The notes under the pieces: generated by a model
What the model saw: the letters and a program-made list of their open reading frames with translations, nothing else
What the model was told of the DNA's origin: nothing
The model's database searches: none
Source of the DNA: JAPPHA01 sp963662815
GTDB taxonomy: Bacteria > Pseudomonadota > Alphaproteobacteria > Rhodobacterales > Rhodobacteraceae
Length of the DNA stretch: 64,000 nucleotides
Assembly: GCA_963662815.2 (NCBI GenBank)
Contig: CAXXWA010000036.1
Location: 26,482-90,481 of the forward strand
Direction: 5' to 3'
In this document: positions 8,629 to 18,899 of the stretch, piece by piece
Position numbering within the stretch: the stretch's first letter is position 1
How the letters are laid out: every line of letters begins with the position of its first letter
Made by a program: the position numbers and the translations under genes

Positions 8629-10042
8629 GCTGATCGACGTCCGCGCGCTCCTCGAGGGTGCCGATCCCTTCCAGACCGCGCTCTGGCTGTCCGCGCTCCT
8701 TCTGGCCTTGGTCGTGGCTGGCGTGCGCGTTGCGTTCGCGGCGGCCTTCATCGGCTTTCTCGGCCTCTGCATGTTCTTCATGCAAAGGCAGGGGTTCGAC
8801 CGCGGCCTGATCACCGCAATGAAGCTCGCCGGGCAGATCCCGCATTCCAAGTCCACGACCTACGCCCTTTCGCTCATTCCGACGTTCATACTGATCGGCT
8901 ACCTCGCCTACTTTGCAGGCCTCACGCGATACCTGTTCGAAGCCGCGAAGAGATGGGTGGGATGGCTCCCGGGCGGGCTGGGCGTCGCGACGGTTTTCGC
9001 GACTGCGGGATTCGCCGCCGTCTCCGGCGCATCGGTCGCGACCTCAGCCGTCTTCGCGCGCATCGCAATCCCGGAAATGCTGCAGCTCGGATACGACAAG
9101 CGGTTCGCCGCAGGCGTCGTTGCCGCCGGCGGCACCCTGGCCTCGCTCATCCCGCCGTCGGCCATCCTTGTGATCTACGCGATTATCGTCGAGGAATCGG
9201 TCGGCAAGCTTCTTCTGGCCGGGTTCGTTCCGGGCGCCGTATCAGCCCTGATCTATGCAGTTCTGGTCACCGGAATGGCGAGCCTGCGGAAAAACATGGC
9301 GCCGCCCGTAACGGGGTTCAGCTGGCGTTCGCGTTTCCGCAGCCTTCCCGGCGCCTTTCCGATCCTCCTCGTCGTCGTAATCATCATCTATTCCATATAT
9401 TTCGGTTGGGCGACCCCCACGGAGGCCGGCGCCCTAGGCGTGTTCATCGTCCTACTGATGGCGTTCTGGCAGGGAATGAAGTGGCGCCAGTTGCGCGGCG
9501 CGCTGATGGAAGCGGCAAAACTCACCGTCATGATCTTCACGCTGATCTGGGGCGTGCTCATCTTCGTCCGCTACCTGGGTTTCGCGGACCTTCCGGGCAC
9601 GATCGCCGCATGGATCGACGGCCTGAACCAGCCGCCGCTGCTGACGCTGACCCTGATTCTCCTCTGTTACGTCGTGCTCGGCATGTTCATGGACGCGATC
9701 GGCATGCTCATCCTGACGCTTCCAGTGGTTTTCCCGGCCGTGATCGCGCTCAACGGCGGTCCCGACGTCACCCGGGAAGCGTCCGGCCTCGGCATGACTG
9801 CGGAGGAATGCGCGATCTGGTTCGGAATCATAGTGGTCAAGATGGCTGAACTTTGTCTCATCACGCCGCCAATCGGGCTGAACTGCTTCGTCGTTGCAGG
9901 CGTCAGCAAGGAACACCGGCTGCCGATTTCGGCCCAGGACGTTTTCCGCGGCGCAGCACCTTTCTTCGTTGCGGATGTCGTGACTGTCGTCGTCCTGATC
10001 GCGTTCCCCGGAATCGTGCTCTGGCTTCCCGGACTCGTCTGA
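8621..10042 (+). CDS. TRAP transporter large membrane subunit (DctM family)
   Basis: The transport channel of the TRAP system, 473 residues with about twelve hydrophobic segments. Family features include GGTLASLIPPSAILVIYAII, YFGWATPTEAGALGV and the C-terminal ITPPIGLNCFVVAGV. The start is set at the ATG at 8621, which gives MDELIDVR and overlaps dctQ by eight bases; an upstream ATG at 8585 in the same frame would add an arginine-rich stretch unlike the family. It completes the dctP-dctQ-dctM set. Confidence 0.94.
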   Translation: MDELIDVRALLEGADPFQTALWLSALLLALVVAGVRVAFAAAFIGFLGLCMFFMQRQGFDRGLITAMKLAGQIPHSKSTTYALSLIPTFILIGYLAYFAGLTRYLFEAAKRWVGWLPGGLGVATVFATAGFAAVSGASVATSAVFARIAIPEMLQLGYDKRFAAGVVAAGGTLASLIPPSAILVIYAIIVEESVGKLLLAGFVPGAVSALIYAVLVTGMASLRKNMAPPVTGFSWRSRFRSLPGAFPILLVVVIIIYSIYFGWATPTEAGALGVFIVLLMAFWQGMKWRQLRGALMEAAKLTVMIFTLIWGVLIFVRYLGFADLPGTIAAWIDGLNQPPLLTLTLILLCYVVLGMFMDAIGMLILTLPVVFPAVIALNGGPDVTREASGLGMTAEECAIWFGIIVVKMAELCLITPPIGLNCFVVAGVSKEHRLPISAQDVFRGAAPFFVADVVTVVVLIAFPGIVLWLPGLV

Positions 10043-10086
10043 CGCCCCGATTCCCGCTGCGCCGCGAAAACATCGTCGCAGATTCG

Positions 10087-10115
10087 TTGACAGCCGCCAT
10101 GCGTCGGTTTAATCC
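10087..10115 (+). promoter_or_regulatory. Candidate sigma-70 promoter of tRNA-Leu
   Basis: A perfect -35 box TTGACA at 10087-10092 is followed after 17 bases by TAATCC at 10110-10115. Transcription would begin near 10122, about ten bases before the mature tRNA. The -10 box is weak against TATAAT, but the -35, spacing and position fit well. Confidence 0.55.
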
Positions 10116-10132
10116 GGGTTCCCGTTGCTTGA

Positions 10133-10219
10133 GCCCAGGTGGCGGAATTGGTAGACGCGCTAGCTTCAGGTGCTAGTGCCCGTATGGGCGTGGAAGTTCG
10201 AGTCTTCTCCTGGGCACCA
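10133..10219 (+). tRNA. tRNA-Leu (anticodon CAG)
   Basis: An 87-base class II tRNA. The acceptor stem GCCCAGG pairs with CCTGGGC, followed by A and an encoded CCA. The anticodon stem CTAGC/GCTAG encloses the loop TTCAGGT, giving anticodon CAG, which reads the CUG leucine codon. The long variable arm (TGCCCG paired with CGGGCA-like sequence around GTAT) and the GGTTCGAG-like T-arm segment AAGTTCGAGTCTT agree with leucine. The rnd gene starts 51 bases downstream, so the two may be co-transcribed. Confidence 0.96.
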
Positions 10220-10270
10220 GACCGCTCACGTCGCATGCGGCGGAAAGGATGCGGCATCGCAAAGGCGAAC

Positions 10271-10888
10271 ATGGCAAGTCATCTGCATGTCGGCGATATT
10301 CCGGACGGGCTGGACCTGGGCCCGGTGGTCGCCGTCGACACGGAAACGACGGGCCTCGACCTGCGCCGGGACAGGCTTTGCGTCGTGCAGCTTTCTGCGG
10401 GCGACGGCGATGCGCATGTCGTCAGGGTGCCAGGCAGCGCAACGCGCGCCCCGAACCTCGAAGCCCTGCTTGCAAATCGGAACCAGCTGAAGCTGTTCCA
10501 CTTCGGCCGATTCGACATCGCGGTCCTCGACAGCCGGTTCGGCAAGGAAACCGGGCCCGTCTACTGTACGAAGATCGCGTCCAAGCTGGCGCGGACCTAC
10601 ACCGACAGGCACGGCCTCAAGGACCTCGCGGCGGAGTTTCTCGACGTGGAGCTGTCGAAACGCCAGCAGAACTCCGACTGGGGCGCGGACGAGTTGTCGG
10701 CGGCGCAGGTCCAGTATGCCGCCAACGACGTGCTCTACCTGCACCGAATTCGCGACCGGCTGAACGCGATGCTGGAACGCGAGGGCCGGATGGAACTCGC
10801 CCAGGCCTGCTTCGACTTTCTGCCGACCGTGGCGAAGCTCGATCTCGCAGGCTGGCACGACATGGACATCTTCGCACATAAGGCATGA
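10271..10888 (+). CDS. rnd: Ribonuclease D (short form, exonuclease domain only)
   Basis: A 205-residue 3'-5' exoribonuclease of the DEDDy group. The motifs are VDTETTGLD (D23, E25), LFHFGRFDIAVL with its aspartate, and YAANDVLYL with the tyrosine and aspartate of motif III. The C-terminal HRDC domains of long RNase D are absent, as usual in alphaproteobacterial short forms. The start at 10271 gives MASHLHVGDI; the open frame extends upstream through the tRNA but is not coding there. The stop overlaps lptC by four bases. Family role: trimming of stable RNA 3' ends; its position directly behind a tRNA is suggestive. Confidence 0.93.
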   Translation: MASHLHVGDIPDGLDLGPVVAVDTETTGLDLRRDRLCVVQLSAGDGDAHVVRVPGSATRAPNLEALLANRNQLKLFHFGRFDIAVLDSRFGKETGPVYCTKIASKLARTYTDRHGLKDLAAEFLDVELSKRQQNSDWGADELSAAQVQYAANDVLYLHRIRDRLNAMLEREGRMELAQACFDFLPTVAKLDLAGWHDMDIFAHKA

Positions 10889-11565
10889 CGACCGGGTCCG
10901 AAGCATCCGCGCCGCTGCCGTTCCGGAACCGGTCACGGCGCGCGGACCTGGACCGGTATTCCCGTTTCATCCGGACGACCCGCATCCTTCTGGTCGCGGC
11001 CGCCGCAATCCTGCTGGCGACCATCGCGGTACTCGCCAGCTTGAACCCTTTCGGTTCGCTGCAGACCATCGCCGACATCGACGTTTCCCGCTTTGCGTCC
11101 GGCCAGGAAATGACGAACCCCCAGTTTTCGGGCGTCACGCTGCAGGGAGATGCGTACTCCATGTCCGCAAAACGCGCCCGTCTCGACGCTCCGATTCCGA
11201 ACTCCCTGCATCTTGACTCGCCTCGAATCGAGATCGACTTCCGGGACGGCCGGAAACTTCGAGCGTCGGCCCGCAGCGCATCGCTCGATGTCGGGAAGCG
11301 AAGCACTGTCCTGGAAGGCGGCGTCCGGATCTGGACGTCAGACGAGTTTGTTGCAACGACGCAGAAAATTCTGGTGGACTTTCGCACCGGACGCGCGATA
11401 AGCCCACTCAGCGTGAGCGCCATGGCGCCATTCGGCAGCATCGAAGCCGGGTCGATGGCGGCCTACCGGGATTCCGGCGGCGCGCGCGGCGACTCGACCA
11501 GCGTCCTGAAGTTCGAGCGTGGTGTGAAAGTCGTGATCCGGCCGGGAAAGCAGGGGCGGCAATGA
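10885..11565 (+). CDS. lptC: LPS export ABC transporter periplasmic protein LptC
   Basis: A 226-residue protein with a polar arginine-rich N-terminus, one membrane segment (about residues 34-52, LLVAAAAILLATIAVLAS) and a periplasmic beta-rich domain. This is the LptC layout; it is the bitopic member of the Lpt bridge that passes lipopolysaccharide from the inner-membrane extractor to LptA. Sequence identity in LptC is low, so the call rests on topology, length and the unbroken order rnd-lptC-lptA-lptB with four-base overlaps on both sides. It ends in a basic tail (RPGKQGRQ). Confidence 0.9.
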   Translation: MTTGSEASAPLPFRNRSRRADLDRYSRFIRTTRILLVAAAAILLATIAVLASLNPFGSLQTIADIDVSRFASGQEMTNPQFSGVTLQGDAYSMSAKRARLDAPIPNSLHLDSPRIEIDFRDGRKLRASARSASLDVGKRSTVLEGGVRIWTSDEFVATTQKILVDFRTGRAISPLSVSAMAPFGSIEAGSMAAYRDSGGARGDSTSVLKFERGVKVVIRPGKQGRQ

Positions 11566-12062
11566 CTGTCCGAAAAACATGCCTGGCAGTCTCTTGCGCC
11601 GCGCTGTTCGCGGCGCACGCTGCCGCGTCTTTTGCGCAAGCCAGTCTGACTCTCGCCGGCGACGCCCACGACAAGTCGCTGCCGATCGAGATTTCCGCGG
11701 ATCGTCTTTCTGTCGAAAACGAGACCGGTCGCACCGTCTTCGAAGGAAGCGCGGTTGTCGTGCAAGGCGACTTGCGACTGGCGGCCGAGAGAATAGTCGC
11801 CATCTACGACGAAGCGCTCGGGGACATCAAAACCGTCTCGGCCGAAAGCGGCGTCTCCTTCTCGAACGGCAAGGAAACGGCCAGCGCGGACTTCGGCGAC
11901 TACAGCGTCCAGGACGGCATTCTGGTTCTGCGCGGAAACGTCGCCCTGAACCAGGGTCCGAACATCATTCAGGGCGACATGCTTACGCTCGACCTCAATG
12001 CGGGGACCGCGGCTGTCGAGGGAAACGTCACGACGGTGTTGCATACGAATTCCGGCGAATGA
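11562..12062 (+). CDS. lptA: LPS transport periplasmic protein LptA (OstA family)
   Basis: A 166-residue periplasmic protein with a clear signal peptide (basic MTVRK, hydrophobic alanine-rich core, ending near SFAQ at residue 26). The mature part is an OstA-type beta-jellyroll domain that forms the LPS bridge across the periplasm: PIEISADRLSVEN, TVFEGSAVVVQGDLRL and IIQGDMLTLDL are typical repeating strands. It overlaps lptC upstream and lptB downstream by four bases each. Length and context match the family. Confidence 0.93.
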   Translation: MTVRKTCLAVSCAALFAAHAAASFAQASLTLAGDAHDKSLPIEISADRLSVENETGRTVFEGSAVVVQGDLRLAAERIVAIYDEALGDIKTVSAESGVSFSNGKETASADFGDYSVQDGILVLRGNVALNQGPNIIQGDMLTLDLNAGTAAVEGNVTTVLHTNSGE

Positions 12063-12820
12063 TCCGGAGCGACGGCAGCGGGTCGCCGCATCCTGCCGCC
12101 GGGCTGGTAGTCGCCGGCGTCGGCAAGTCCTTCAGGCGCAAGCCGGTTCTGCGCAATGTCAGCCTGGAATTGAACCGGGGCGAGGTGGTGGCGCTGCTCG
12201 GTCCAAACGGCGCCGGCAAGACGACCTGCTTCTACGCGATCGCCGGCCTGACGTCGCCAGATCACGGAACGGTCCATATCGACGGCACGGACGTCACCGG
12301 GCTGCCGATGTATCGCCGGGCGCGCCTCGGGCTCGGGTACCTGCCGCAGGAGGCAAGCATTTTCCGCGGCATGACGGCGGAAAACAACATCCGGGCGATC
12401 GTCGAGTTCTGGGAAAGCGACCGTCGGCGCCGCGACGCCCGCGTCGAGAACCTGCTCCGCGACTTTTCAATAGGCCATGTCAGGAACACGCAGGCCATCG
12501 CACTCTCGGGAGGCGAGCGCAGGCGGGTCGAGATTGCCCGCTGTCTCGCCAGCAGTCCGAGCTACATTCTTCTCGACGAACCCTTCGCCGGAGTTGATCC
12601 GATCGCCATTTCGGACATCCGTGAGCTCGTCGGCCAGCTAAGGGGGAGAAACATCGGCGTGCTGATCACTGATCACAACGTTCAGGAAACGCTGGAGATT
12701 GTCGACCGCGCGTATATCCTGAACGCAGGCGAGGTTCTGATGTCCGGAACCCCGGCGGAAGTTGTCGCCGACCCGGACGTGCGACGCATCTATCTCGGCA
12801 ACGAGTTTCCCGCCGCCTGA
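12059..12820 (+). CDS. lptB: LPS export ABC transporter ATP-binding protein LptB
   Basis: The cytoplasmic ATPase that powers LPS extraction, 253 residues from the ATG at 12059, which overlaps the lptA stop. An open frame reaching further left lies across lptA and is not used. Motifs: Walker A GPNGAGKTT, signature LSGGERRRVEIARCL, Walker B YILLDEPFAGVDP and the switch histidine in ITDHNVQETLEI. GYLPQEASIFRGM is the Q-loop region characteristic of LptB. In many alphaproteobacteria rpoN follows lptB; here the next gene is hpf after about 180 bases. Confidence 0.96.
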   Translation: MIRSDGSGSPHPAAGLVVAGVGKSFRRKPVLRNVSLELNRGEVVALLGPNGAGKTTCFYAIAGLTSPDHGTVHIDGTDVTGLPMYRRARLGLGYLPQEASIFRGMTAENNIRAIVEFWESDRRRRDARVENLLRDFSIGHVRNTQAIALSGGERRRVEIARCLASSPSYILLDEPFAGVDPIAISDIRELVGQLRGRNIGVLITDHNVQETLEIVDRAYILNAGEVLMSGTPAEVVADPDVRRIYLGNEFPAA

Positions 12821-12999
12821 CGCAAGGTCGCGGCAGGCGTCAATCCGCGCGCTCGGGAAACTCTGCCCGGACAACCGGGTTGCGCCTGACGGGAACTCGA
12901 AATATCCGGATACCAACCCCCCAGGCTGCGCCGGCGGTCGAATCGTCCATCGCGGATCTGCGCCGGATGCGCCCGCACACCAGAATGCAAGGAACCGAC

Positions 13000-13578
13000 A
13001 TGCGCTACCAGATAAGCGGCAAGCATCTGGATATCGGATCATCCCTTTCCGAACACGTCGAGAAGGAGACGGCCGACATCCTGGGCAAGTACGCGATTCG
13101 ACCGGTCGAGGTCTTCGTGACCTTTTCGAAGAACCGACACGAGTTTACATGCGAGGCCGCAGTGCATCTTTCTACGGGATTGACCGCGATTGCGCACGGC
13201 AGCTCGACCGACATTTACGGATGCTTCGACATCGCGGCCGAGAAGCTGAACAAGCAACTGCGTAGGTACAAGCGCCGGTTGAAGGACCACCACCGGAATC
13301 GGACATCTCCGGTTGAATCCGCCGGTGCGCAGCAATATATCCTCGCCGCTGAAGGTGATGGAGGAGAATCACCCGAACCGGAGCTGCTCCAACCGGTCAT
13401 CATCGCCGAACTCGAAACCGACATCAAATCCGTCTCGGTCGGCGAGGCGGTCATGCAGATGGAACTCGCAGGTGAACCTGTTCTCGTGTTCCGCAACGAC
13501 AGCCACAAGGGCATCAATGTGGTCTACCGGCGGAATGACGGAAATATCGGCTGGATCGACCCGGAGCGACTTGACTGA
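13000..13578 (+). CDS. hpf: Ribosome hibernation promoting factor, long form
   Basis: A 192-residue ribosome-associated protein. The N-terminal half (about 1-105, MRYQISGKHLDIG onwards) is the S30AE/YfiA fold that sits in the mRNA channel of the 30S subunit. The C-terminal part (about 135-192, ending NDGNIGWIDPE) is the dimerisation domain of long-form HPF, which brings two ribosomes together as 100S particles. The start at 13000 is preceded by AAGGAA; the frame is open 120 bases further upstream, but that part does not resemble the family. ptsN follows 29 bases later, the usual hpf-ptsN pair. Confidence 0.94.
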   Translation: MRYQISGKHLDIGSSLSEHVEKETADILGKYAIRPVEVFVTFSKNRHEFTCEAAVHLSTGLTAIAHGSSTDIYGCFDIAAEKLNKQLRRYKRRLKDHHRNRTSPVESAGAQQYILAAEGDGGESPEPELLQPVIIAELETDIKSVSVGEAVMQMELAGEPVLVFRNDSHKGINVVYRRNDGNIGWIDPERLD

Positions 13579-13607
13579 ACATCTTCGCCGACCGGCGGGA
13601 GAATCTG

Positions 13608-14072
13608 ATGGACCTGACAGGGATTCTTGACAGCCGCGCCGTTCGGGTCCTGTCGGGTGCGCCATCCAAGAAGCGGCTTCTTCAGATCATCAGCGAACAC
13701 GCTGCGGAAGTCTACGGCCTGAACGCTGCCGGGGTCTTTTCCGTCCTTCAGAACCGCGAGCTCCTCGGGTCGACGGGTATCGGGCGCGGAATTGCGATTC
13801 CGCACGCGCGAATGGACGGGCTGGACAGGGTGATCGGACTGTTCACCAGGGTCATCGGACCGGTCGACTTCGCCTCGCTGGACCACCGGCCGGTCGACCT
13901 CGTTTTCACGCTGCTGGCTCCGGATGCGGAAGGGGCCGAACATCTGAAAGCCCTCGCGCTCGTTTCCAGAACGCTCCGGGACGAAAGCGTCTGCGACAAG
14001 CTCCGGGCGAACCCTGAGGCGAATACACTGTTCACGATCCTGTCCGAAGCGTCCCTTCAGAAGGCGGCGTGA
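13608..14072 (+). CDS. ptsN: Nitrogen-type PTS enzyme IIA (PtsN)
   Basis: A 154-residue EIIA-Ntr regulator. The phosphorylated histidine is H66 in AIPHARM, within the conserved GIGRGIAIPHAR segment. In the nitrogen PTS the protein is phosphorylated by EI-Ntr and NPr and regulates other proteins rather than moving sugar. It follows hpf on the same strand and converges with cysQ, with only 13 bases between their stops. The usual upstream partner rpoN is not in the cluster, so any link with sigma-54 is not supported here. Confidence 0.94.
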   Translation: MDLTGILDSRAVRVLSGAPSKKRLLQIISEHAAEVYGLNAAGVFSVLQNRELLGSTGIGRGIAIPHARMDGLDRVIGLFTRVIGPVDFASLDHRPVDLVFTLLAPDAEGAEHLKALALVSRTLRDESVCDKLRANPEANTLFTILSEASLQKAA

Positions 14073-14085
14073 CCCGTCCGCCAGC

Positions 14086-14901
14086 CTACTTGAGCTCCAC
14101 GCCCGGCGAGTGCGCAACGAAAAACGGGTTCCGGTAACCGGGTTTGCCGTAGGTCAGCGTCGTCTCCCCGTCGAGTTCTGCAACCCGCCCGCCAGCGGCG
14201 GTCAGGACGGCTTGTCCGGCAGCAGTGTCCCATTCCATCGTAGGCCCGAGTCGCGGGTAGATGTCTGCCTCGCCGGCGGCCACAAGGCAGAACTTAAGGG
14301 ATGATCCAGCGCTCACGATTTCCCTCACCCTGTAGCGGGCGATGTAGTCCTCGGTAGCCGCGTTGCTGTGCGATCTGGACGCGGCGACGACAAGGCCCTG
14401 GTTGTCGGGACAAGAAACCCGCAAGCGCCGCGCGCGCCGGTCACGGGAACCTCGACCCGCCCTCGCGCCGGACCGCCGCTCCTCCACCGCGGACCCGTCC
14501 GGCCGCGTCGCGAAAAGCCGCCCGCTGACTGGTGCGTAGACAACGCCGTGAACGGGCACGCCGTCTTCCACGTAGGCGATGTTGACCGTGAAGTCCCCGG
14601 CGCCGGAGATGAAGCTCCGGGTGCCGTCCAGGGGGTCGACAATGAAGAATCGGCGGTGGTTCATCGCCTGCGTGGCAACCTTTTCCTCGCTGACGACGGC
14701 GGAGCCGGGGTACCGGCGGGTTAGGCCCTCGAAAATCAGCCTGTCGGCCGCGAGGTCCGCTTCCGTGACCGGGCTGGAGTCCGCCTTGCGCCACTTCGAA
14801 AGCGATCCGCCCGCGCGGACCTTCATGATCTCGGAACCCGCATCCAGGGCCAGTTTCCGGATTGTCCTGCACAAGGGTTCCGCTTCTGGCCGGCTGTTCA
14901 T
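14086..14901 (-). CDS. cysQ: 3'(2'),5'-bisphosphate nucleotidase CysQ
   Basis: A 271-residue magnesium-dependent phosphatase of the inositol monophosphatase fold. It removes 3'-phosphoadenosine 5'-phosphate, a by-product of sulfate assimilation. Metal-site motifs are TEAD (E47, D49), SEEK, DPLDGTRSF (D89, D92) and EWDTAAG near residue 222. A somewhat arginine-rich insertion (about residues 142-158) is not typical but keeps the frame. It lies 10 bases downstream of the alkB-like gene on the same strand and probably shares its transcript. Confidence 0.92.
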   Translation of the reverse strand: MNSRPEAEPLCRTIRKLALDAGSEIMKVRAGGSLSKWRKADSSPVTEADLAADRLIFEGLTRRYPGSAVVSEEKVATQAMNHRRFFIVDPLDGTRSFISGAGDFTVNIAYVEDGVPVHGVVYAPVSGRLFATRPDGSAVEERRSGARAGRGSRDRRARRLRVSCPDNQGLVVAASRSHSNAATEDYIARYRVREIVSAGSSLKFCLVAAGEADIYPRLGPTMEWDTAAGQAVLTAAGGRVAELDGETTLTYGKPGYRNPFFVAHSPGVELK

Positions 14902-14911
14902 GACGCGCCCT

Positions 14912-15526
14912 TCACTTTCGGCATGCGTCCCGGCCGACGACCCGAAGCGTCACGTTGATGCGGCCCCCTCCGGGAAGGAGTTCGGAGGACCCGTATCGGA
15001 TCCGGTCGATCCCGTGGAACAGGAGCCGGGCCGAACCGCCCATGACCGCAACGTCGCCAGACTCCAGCCATGTGGATTCAGTCGATCCCCCGCGTTCGAG
15101 GTTGCCGATGCGGAACAGCGCCGAATCGCCCAGCGAAATCGACACGACAGGCCAGGAAAAGTCGCGTTCATCCGCATCGCGGTGCATCCCCATACGCGCG
15201 TCCTTGCCGTAGAAATTGACGAGGCAGCAGTCCGGGTCCCGCCGTTCACTCCCGTAGGTTCGCCAGATGGAAAGCACCGTTCCGGGGATTGCCGGCCACG
15301 CCACTCCGTCGGGGTGGAGCGCCTCGTAGCGGTAACCGCGCCGGTCGGCGTACCAGCCAAGGCGTCCCGCGGACGTCATGCGAACCGACATGCGTCCGCC
15401 CCTGGGCGTCAGCGGCGAAAATGGCGGCGCAGCGTCCGCGACGGACTGCAGCGATTCCACGAGCGCCAGCTGATCGCCGGCGCCGATCACTCCCTTGTGA
15501 ATTTCCACACCCCGGATTCGCATCAC
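14912..15526 (-). CDS. alkB: AlkB-type DNA/RNA dealkylase (2-oxoglutarate, Fe(II))
   Basis: A 204-residue oxidative demethylase that repairs 1-methyladenine and 3-methylcytosine. The iron ligands are H115 and D117 in MHRDADE and H171 in LLFHGIDR; R189 and R195 in GRINVTLRV bind 2-oxoglutarate. Spacing matches E. coli AlkB. NFYGKDARMGMH just before the iron site is also family-typical. It is divergent from dnaK, with about 240 bases between. There is no ada neighbour, so induction by alkylation is not evident. Confidence 0.93.
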   Translation of the reverse strand: MMRIRGVEIHKGVIGAGDQLALVESLQSVADAAPPFSPLTPRGGRMSVRMTSAGRLGWYADRRGYRYEALHPDGVAWPAIPGTVLSIWRTYGSERRDPDCCLVNFYGKDARMGMHRDADERDFSWPVVSISLGDSALFRIGNLERGGSTESTWLESGDVAVMGGSARLLFHGIDRIRYGSSELLPGGGRINVTLRVVGRDACRK

Positions 15527-15640
15527 TGCCGTTCCCGTTGCTCCTGCGCCGCCGGACGCGTCTCGGCCACCGCGCCCGCCACTCTGGCCCGGCTTCCGGG
15601 CAGACGCAACGCCCGCAAGCGGCCAAATTGTCGCCCGGCG

Positions 15641-15672
15641 GTTGAAGGGTCACACATGCATTCCTATATTAG
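15641..15672 (+). promoter_or_regulatory. Candidate RpoH (heat-shock) promoter of dnaK
   Basis: GTTG at 15641-15644, 18 bases, then CCTATATTAG at 15663-15672. The second block fits CYTATNTNNG and the first differs by one base from CTTG, the alphaproteobacterial RpoH consensus as known from Agrobacterium and Caulobacter. The expected transcript start is about 85 bases before the dnaK ATG. No CIRCE inverted repeat was seen here, although hrcA is present in the window. Confidence 0.65.
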
Positions 15673-15764
15673 CCTCACGAAATCGCGGGTGCACCGCAAC
15701 CAACTTCAGTGAAGATGGCCCGCGACTGGCTTGTCTTCCAGTTCCGCAAAAGAAGGGGATGAAG

Positions 15765-17675
<1,911 letters not shown>

Positions 17676-17752
17676 TTCGATCCGGACGTCTTTGCGGCCC
17701 GGCTCACCCGAATTGCGGCCGGGGGCCGGCCGCAGCGTGACGCGGGGACGAG

Positions 17753-18877
17753 ATGGCCAAGCGTGACTACTACGACGTTCTGGGCGTCCCGAGAGACGCA
17801 TCCGACGCCGATATCAAGAAGGCCTTCCGGAAGAGGGCCATGGCGCTTCACCCCGACCAGAACAAGGACAATCCCGACGCGGAAGCGCAGTTCAAGGAAC
17901 TCAGTGAAGCCAACGACATCCTGAAGGACGCCGAAAAGCGGGCAGCCTACGACCGTTTCGGACATGCCGCGTTCGAGGGCGGAAGCGGCGGCGGCGCTCA
18001 CGGCGCGGACTTCGCGTCTGCATTCTCAACCGTGTTCGACGACCTTTTCGGCGACTTCATGGGCGGCAGCCGCGGCGGCCGCCAGCGATCGGCGCGCGGA
18101 TCAGACCTCCGGTACAACCTGCCGTTGTCGCTCGAGACGGCCTTCAGCGGCACGCGGCAGACCATATCCGTCTCTCGATCCGACTCCTGCGAACAGTGTT
18201 CCGGAACGGGGTCGCGCGGCGGGTCGGAGCCGGCCACCTGCCCGACCTGCTCCGGACTGGGCCAGGTTCGTACGCAGCAGGGCTTCTTCACCATGGAACG
18301 AACATGTCCGACCTGTCACGGCCAGGGGCGGGTCGTTTCGAATCCATGCAGGTTCTGCAGTGGTTCCGGTCGGCAGAAACGCGAGCGCCAGCTCAATGTC
18401 AGGGTTCCGCCGGGCGTCGAGACCGGAACCCGGATTCGCCTGGCCGGCGAAGGAGAAACAGGAGTCAGGGGCGGACCTTCGGGCGATCTCTACATCTTCA
18501 TCGAGGTGGAAAGGCATCCGATCTTCGAACGGGACGGCGTGAATCTCCTATGCCGCGTTCCGCTGCCGATGGTAACGGCCGCGCTTGGCGGCGAAATCGA
18601 AGTGCCCACGATCGACGGCGGCATGAGCCGGGTCAGGATTCCGGCTGGCGCCCAGAGCGGCAAGCAGCTGCGTCTCAGGAACAAGGGCATGCCGGCGCTG
18701 AGGGGAAGCGGACGCGGCGATCTTTTTCTCGACCTCAACGTGGAAACGCCCGTCAATCTGACGTCCCGGCAACGGGAATTGCTGCAATCGTTCGAAGAGG
18801 CCAGCGACGAAAACAGCCCCGAATGGTCGGGGTTCGGCAGGAGTGTCAAGCAGTTCTGGGAAAGGATGAGAGGCTGA
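17753..18877 (+). CDS. dnaJ: Chaperone protein DnaJ (Hsp40)
   Basis: A 374-residue type I DnaJ: it delivers substrates to DnaK and stimulates its ATPase. Order: J domain (1-70, with HPD in MALHPDQN), a glycine/phenylalanine-rich linker (75-110), a zinc-finger region with four CxxCxGxG repeats (CEQCSGTG, CPTCSGLG, CPTCHGQG, CRFCSGSG), then the C-terminal peptide-binding domains. Complete and of normal length. It converges with maeB, 22 bases apart. Confidence 0.97.
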   Translation: MAKRDYYDVLGVPRDASDADIKKAFRKRAMALHPDQNKDNPDAEAQFKELSEANDILKDAEKRAAYDRFGHAAFEGGSGGGAHGADFASAFSTVFDDLFGDFMGGSRGGRQRSARGSDLRYNLPLSLETAFSGTRQTISVSRSDSCEQCSGTGSRGGSEPATCPTCSGLGQVRTQQGFFTMERTCPTCHGQGRVVSNPCRFCSGSGRQKRERQLNVRVPPGVETGTRIRLAGEGETGVRGGPSGDLYIFIEVERHPIFERDGVNLLCRVPLPMVTAALGGEIEVPTIDGGMSRVRIPAGAQSGKQLRLRNKGMPALRGSGRGDLFLDLNVETPVNLTSRQRELLQSFEEASDENSPEWSGFGRSVKQFWERMRG

Positions 18878-18899
18878 CACGCGCGGTTGGCGCGGCCGG

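Noticed and set aside
15527..15764. CIRCE element before dnaK
   Set aside because: I looked for the TTAGCACTC / GAGTGCTAA inverted repeat and did not find it.
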